Notes under the pieces: generated by a model
Told to the model about the DNA's origin: nothing
What the model saw: only the letters and a program-made list of their open reading frames with translations
Databases searched by the model: none
Position numbers and translations under genes: made by a program
Part shown: in pieces, positions 61,151-64,000 of the stretch
Layout: every line of letters begins with the position of its first letter
Numbering within the stretch: the first letter of the stretch is position 1
Assembly: GCF_052857255.1 (NCBI RefSeq)
Contig: NC_135504.1
Span: 145,974,121 to 146,038,120 of the forward strand
From: Amblyomma americanum
Lineage: Eukaryota; Arthropoda; Arachnida; Ixodida; Ixodidae
Direction: 5' to 3'
Length of the DNA: 64,000 bases

Positions 61151-64000
61151 AAAACAGGTTGTTTCGTTGTATTAAGCAAGAATACAGGCTTTTCGCGAGT
61201 TATAAGAGAAAAAGTTTTGACGCGTATCAGAGGAACACTTGTAAAACCGATGTGTTGTGATTTAGGTTGTTTCGGTCTAGAACAACTTGTTTCGCTGTAT
61301 TAAGCAAGAATACATTCTTTTCGCGCAGTTATAAGAGAAAAAGTTTTGACGCGTGTCACAGGGACACTTGTAAAACCGATGTGTTCAGATTTAGCTCGTT
61401 TCGGTCCAAAACAACTTGTTTCGTTGTATTAAGCACGAATACATGCTTTTCGCGCATTTATAAGAGAAAAAAGTTGACGCGTATCAGAGGAACACTTGTA
61501 AAACCGATGTGTTGCGATTTAGCTCGTTTCGGTCTAAAACAGCTTGTTTCGCTGTATTAAGCAAGAATACATGCTTTTCGCGCAGTTATAAGAGAAAAAG
61601 TTTTGACGCGTGTCACAGGGACACTTCTAAAACCGATGTGTTGTGATTTAGCTCGTTTCGGTCTAAAACAGCTTGTTTCGTTGTATTAAGCAAGAATACA
61701 TGCTTTTCGCGCAGTTATAAGAGAAAAAAGTTTTGACGCTTATCAGAGGAACACTTGTAAAACCGATGTGTTGTGATTTAGCTCGTTTTGGTCTAAAACA
61801 GCTTGTTTCGTTGTATTAAGCAAGAATACGTGCTTTTCCCGCAGCTATAAGAGAAAAAGTTTTGACGCGTGTCACAGGGACACTTGTAAAACCGATGTGT
61901 TCAGATCTAGCTCGTTTTGGTGTAAAACAGCTTGTTTCGTTGTATTAAGCAAGAATGCATGCTTTTCGTGCAGTTATAAGAGAAAAAGTTTAGACGCGTG
62001 TCACAGGGACACTTCTAAAACCGATGTGTTGTGATTTAGCTCGTTTCGGTCTAAAACAGCTTGTTTCGTTGTATTAAGCAAGAATACGTGCTTTTCCCGC
62101 AGCTATAAGAGAAAAAGTTTTGACGCGTGTCACAGGGACACTTGTAAAACCGATGTGTTCAGATCTAGCTCGTTTTGGTGTAAAACAGCTTGTTTCGTTG
62201 TATTAAGCAAGAATACATGCTTTTCGCGCAGTTATAAGAGAAAAAGTTTTGACGAATATCACGTGGACACTTCTAAAACCGATGTGTTGTGATTTAGCTC
62301 GTTTCGGTCTAAAACAGCTTGTTTCGTTGTATTAAGCAAGAATACATGCTTTTCGCGCAGTTATAAGAGAAAAAAGTTTTGACGCTTATCAGAGGAACAC
62401 TTGTAAAACCGATGTGTTGTGATTTAGCTCGTTTCGGTCTAAAACAGCTTGTTTCGTTGTATTAAGCAAGAATACGTGCTTTTCCCGCAGCTATAAGAGA
62501 AAAAGTTTTGACGCGTGTCACAGGGACACTTGTAAAACCGATGTGTTCAGATCTAGCTCGTTTTGGTGTAAAACAGCTTGTTTCGTTGTATTAAGCAAGA
62601 ATGCATGCTTTTCGTGCAGTTATAAGAGAAAAAGTTTTGCGCGTATCAGAGGAACACTTGTAAAACCGATGTGTTGTGATTTAGCTCGTTTCGGTCTAAA
62701 ACAGCTTGTTTCGCTGTATTAAGCAAGAATACATGCTTTTCGCGCAGTTATAAGAGAAAAAGTTTTGACGCGTGTCACAGGGACACTTGTAAAACCGATG
62801 TGTTCAGATTTAGCTCGTTTCGGTCTAAAACAGCTTGTTTCGTTGTATTAAGCACGAATACATGCTTTTCGCGCAGTTATAAGAGAAAAAGTTTAGACGC
62901 GTATCAGAGGAACACTTGTAAAACCGATGTGTTGTGATTTAGCTCGTTTCGGTCTAAAACAGCTTGTTTTGCTGTATTAAGCAAGAATACGTGCTTTTCG
63001 CGCAGTTATAAGAGAAAAAGTTTTGACGCGTGTCACAGGGACACGTGTAAAACCGATGTGTTCAGATATAGCTCGTTTTGGTATAAAACAGCTTGTTTCG
63101 TTGTTTTAAGCACGAATACATGCTTTTCGCGCAGTTATAGAAGAAAAACTTTTGACGCGTATTAGAGAGACACTTGTAAAACCGATGTGTTCAGATTTAG
63201 CTCATCTCGGTCTAAAACAGCTTGATTCGTTGTATTAAGCACGAATACATGCTTTTCGCGCAGTTATGAGAAAAAGTTTTGACGCGTGTCACAGGGACAC
63301 TTGTAAAACCGATGTGTTCAGATCTAGCTCGTTTTGGTGTAAAACAGCTTGTTTCGTTGTATTAAGCACGAATACATGCTTTTCCCGCAGCTATAAGAGA
63401 AAAAGTTTTGACGCGTGTCACAGGGACACTTGTAAAACCGATGTGTTCAGATCTAGCTCGTTTTGGTGTAAAACAGCTTGTTTCGTTGTATTAAGCAAGA
63501 ATGCATGCTTTTCGTGCAGTTATAAGAGAAAAAGTTTAGACGCGTATCAGAGGAACACTTGTAAAACCGATGTGCTGTGATTTAGCTCGTTTCGGTCTAT
63601 AACAGCTTGTTTCGTTGTATTAAGCAAGAATACATGCTTTTCGCGCAGTTATAAGAGAAAAAGTTTTGCGCGTATCAGAGGAACACTTGTAAAACCGATG
63701 TGTTGTGATTTAGCTCGTTTCGGTCTAAAACAGCTTGTTTCGCTGTATTAAGCAAGAATACATGCTTTTCGCGCAGTTATAAGAGAAAAAGTTTTGACGC
63801 GTGTCACAGGGACACTGGTAAAACCGATGTGTTCAGATTTAGCTCGTTTCGGTCTAAAACAGCTTTTTTCGTCGTATTAAGCACGAATACATGCTTTTCG
63901 CGCAGTTATAAGAGAAAAAGTTTAGACGCGTATCAGAGGAACACTTGTAAAACCGATGTGTTGTGATTTAGCTCGTTTCGGTCTATAACAGCTTGTTTCG
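61151..64000 (+). repeat. mosaic right end with hybrid monomers
   Basis: About 22 units. It follows 57,675..58,520 to about 61,990, then shows several hybrids. AGTTTAGACGCG is joined to TGTCACAGGGACACTTC near 61,990, and GACGAATATCACG to ACTTCTAAAACC near 62,255. CCCGCAGCTATAAG units recur at about 61,838, 62,097, 62,485 and 63,385, at steps of 2, 3 and 7 units. The 104-codon open frame at 63,266..63,580 arises from adjoining TGTTCAG units. Confidence 0.75.

Larger units (their letters stand above)
1..64000 (+). repeat. 129-bp tandem satellite array filling the window
   Basis: Every line of the window reads as the same unit of about 129 bp in direct orientation. Diagnostic blocks recur in fixed order: AAGCAAGAATACATGC, TTTTCGCGCAGTTATAAG, AGAAAAAGTTTTGACGCG, ACTTGTAAAACCGATGTG, TTTAGCTCGTTTCGG, TCTAAAACAGCTTGTTTCG. 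About 496 units fit, with length changes of only a few bases per unit apart from rare 2-16 bp deletions. No stretch of 300 bp or more departs from this, so the gene-free sequence is fully accounted for. Both array ends lie outside the window. I infer a eukaryotic heterochromatic satellite from the size and the multi-level homogeneity; chromosomal position and species cannot be read from the sequence. Confidence 0.98.

Noticed and set aside
37169..61560. Forward open frames of 60-110 codons, many near-identical (for example 38,037..38,369, 39,369..39,662, 63,266..63,580)
   Set aside because: They are read-throughs of the satellite where TGTTCAG units adjoin. They recur because the repeat recurs, end at the A-type TGA or at unit indels, and show no recognisable domain or gene context.
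1..64000. CRISPR array
   Set aside because: Units of 129 bp abut directly with no unique spacers, and there are no cas genes.
1..64000. Telomeric repeats, rDNA spacer or tRNA-derived repeat
   Set aside because: I saw no simple telomere-type tract, no rRNA sequence, and no A-box/B-box pair or cloverleaf in the unit.

Overview
The whole window is one uninterrupted, head-to-tail tandem satellite array. The repeat unit is 129 bp, for example 11..139 followed by the next unit at 140, so about 496 units fit in 64 kb. I found no gene, RNA gene, transposon, CRISPR array, inverted segment or unique spacer. All units lie in the same orientation. Composition is about 39% G+C, counted by hand on one unit, with about 8 CpG per unit. 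Size, homogeneity and multi-level repeat structure indicate eukaryotic heterochromatin, such as a centromeric, pericentromeric, subtelomeric or B/sex-chromosome array. I do not recognise the satellite and cannot name the species.

Units fall into two basic clades. Clade A has GTATCAGAGGAACAC, then TGTTGTGATTT, then AAGCAAG. Clade B has GTGTCACAGGGACAC, then TGTTCAGATTT, then AAGCACG. On top of this are 20 or more diagnostic subtypes marked by shared substitutions and small indels. Their order is partly conserved, which gives higher-order repeats (HORs) nested inside larger segmental tandem duplications.

Layout: 1-2.7 kb is a run of about 21 distinguishable units. 2.6-8.67 and 8.67-15.24 kb are two copies of a 6.07-kb (47-unit) block. 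12.9-19.77 and 19.9-26.62 kb are two copies of a 6.85-kb (53-unit) block, joined by a single odd unit. 26.6-29.05 kb is a mosaic. 29.05-34.3 kb holds an 11/12-unit duplication and a partial third copy. 34.3-36.2 kb is a transition to a different subtype set. 36.25-54.9 kb holds three copies of a 5.3-6.7-kb HOR. 52.5-60.29 kb holds two copies of a 4.12-kb block. 59.1-61.15 kb holds a 9-unit duplication. 61.15-64 kb is a scrambled mosaic.

Nearly all offsets between copies are whole numbers of units, as expected from in-register unequal exchange. The most biologically suggestive element is a short dyad (hairpin-capable) segment in one part of the unit. Different subtypes keep it with compensating changes on both arms, while clade A loses it. 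Short open frames of 60-110 codons exist on both strands only because 129 is divisible by 3; I do not regard them as genes. All copy boundaries were located by eye and are accurate to roughly 10-100 bp.
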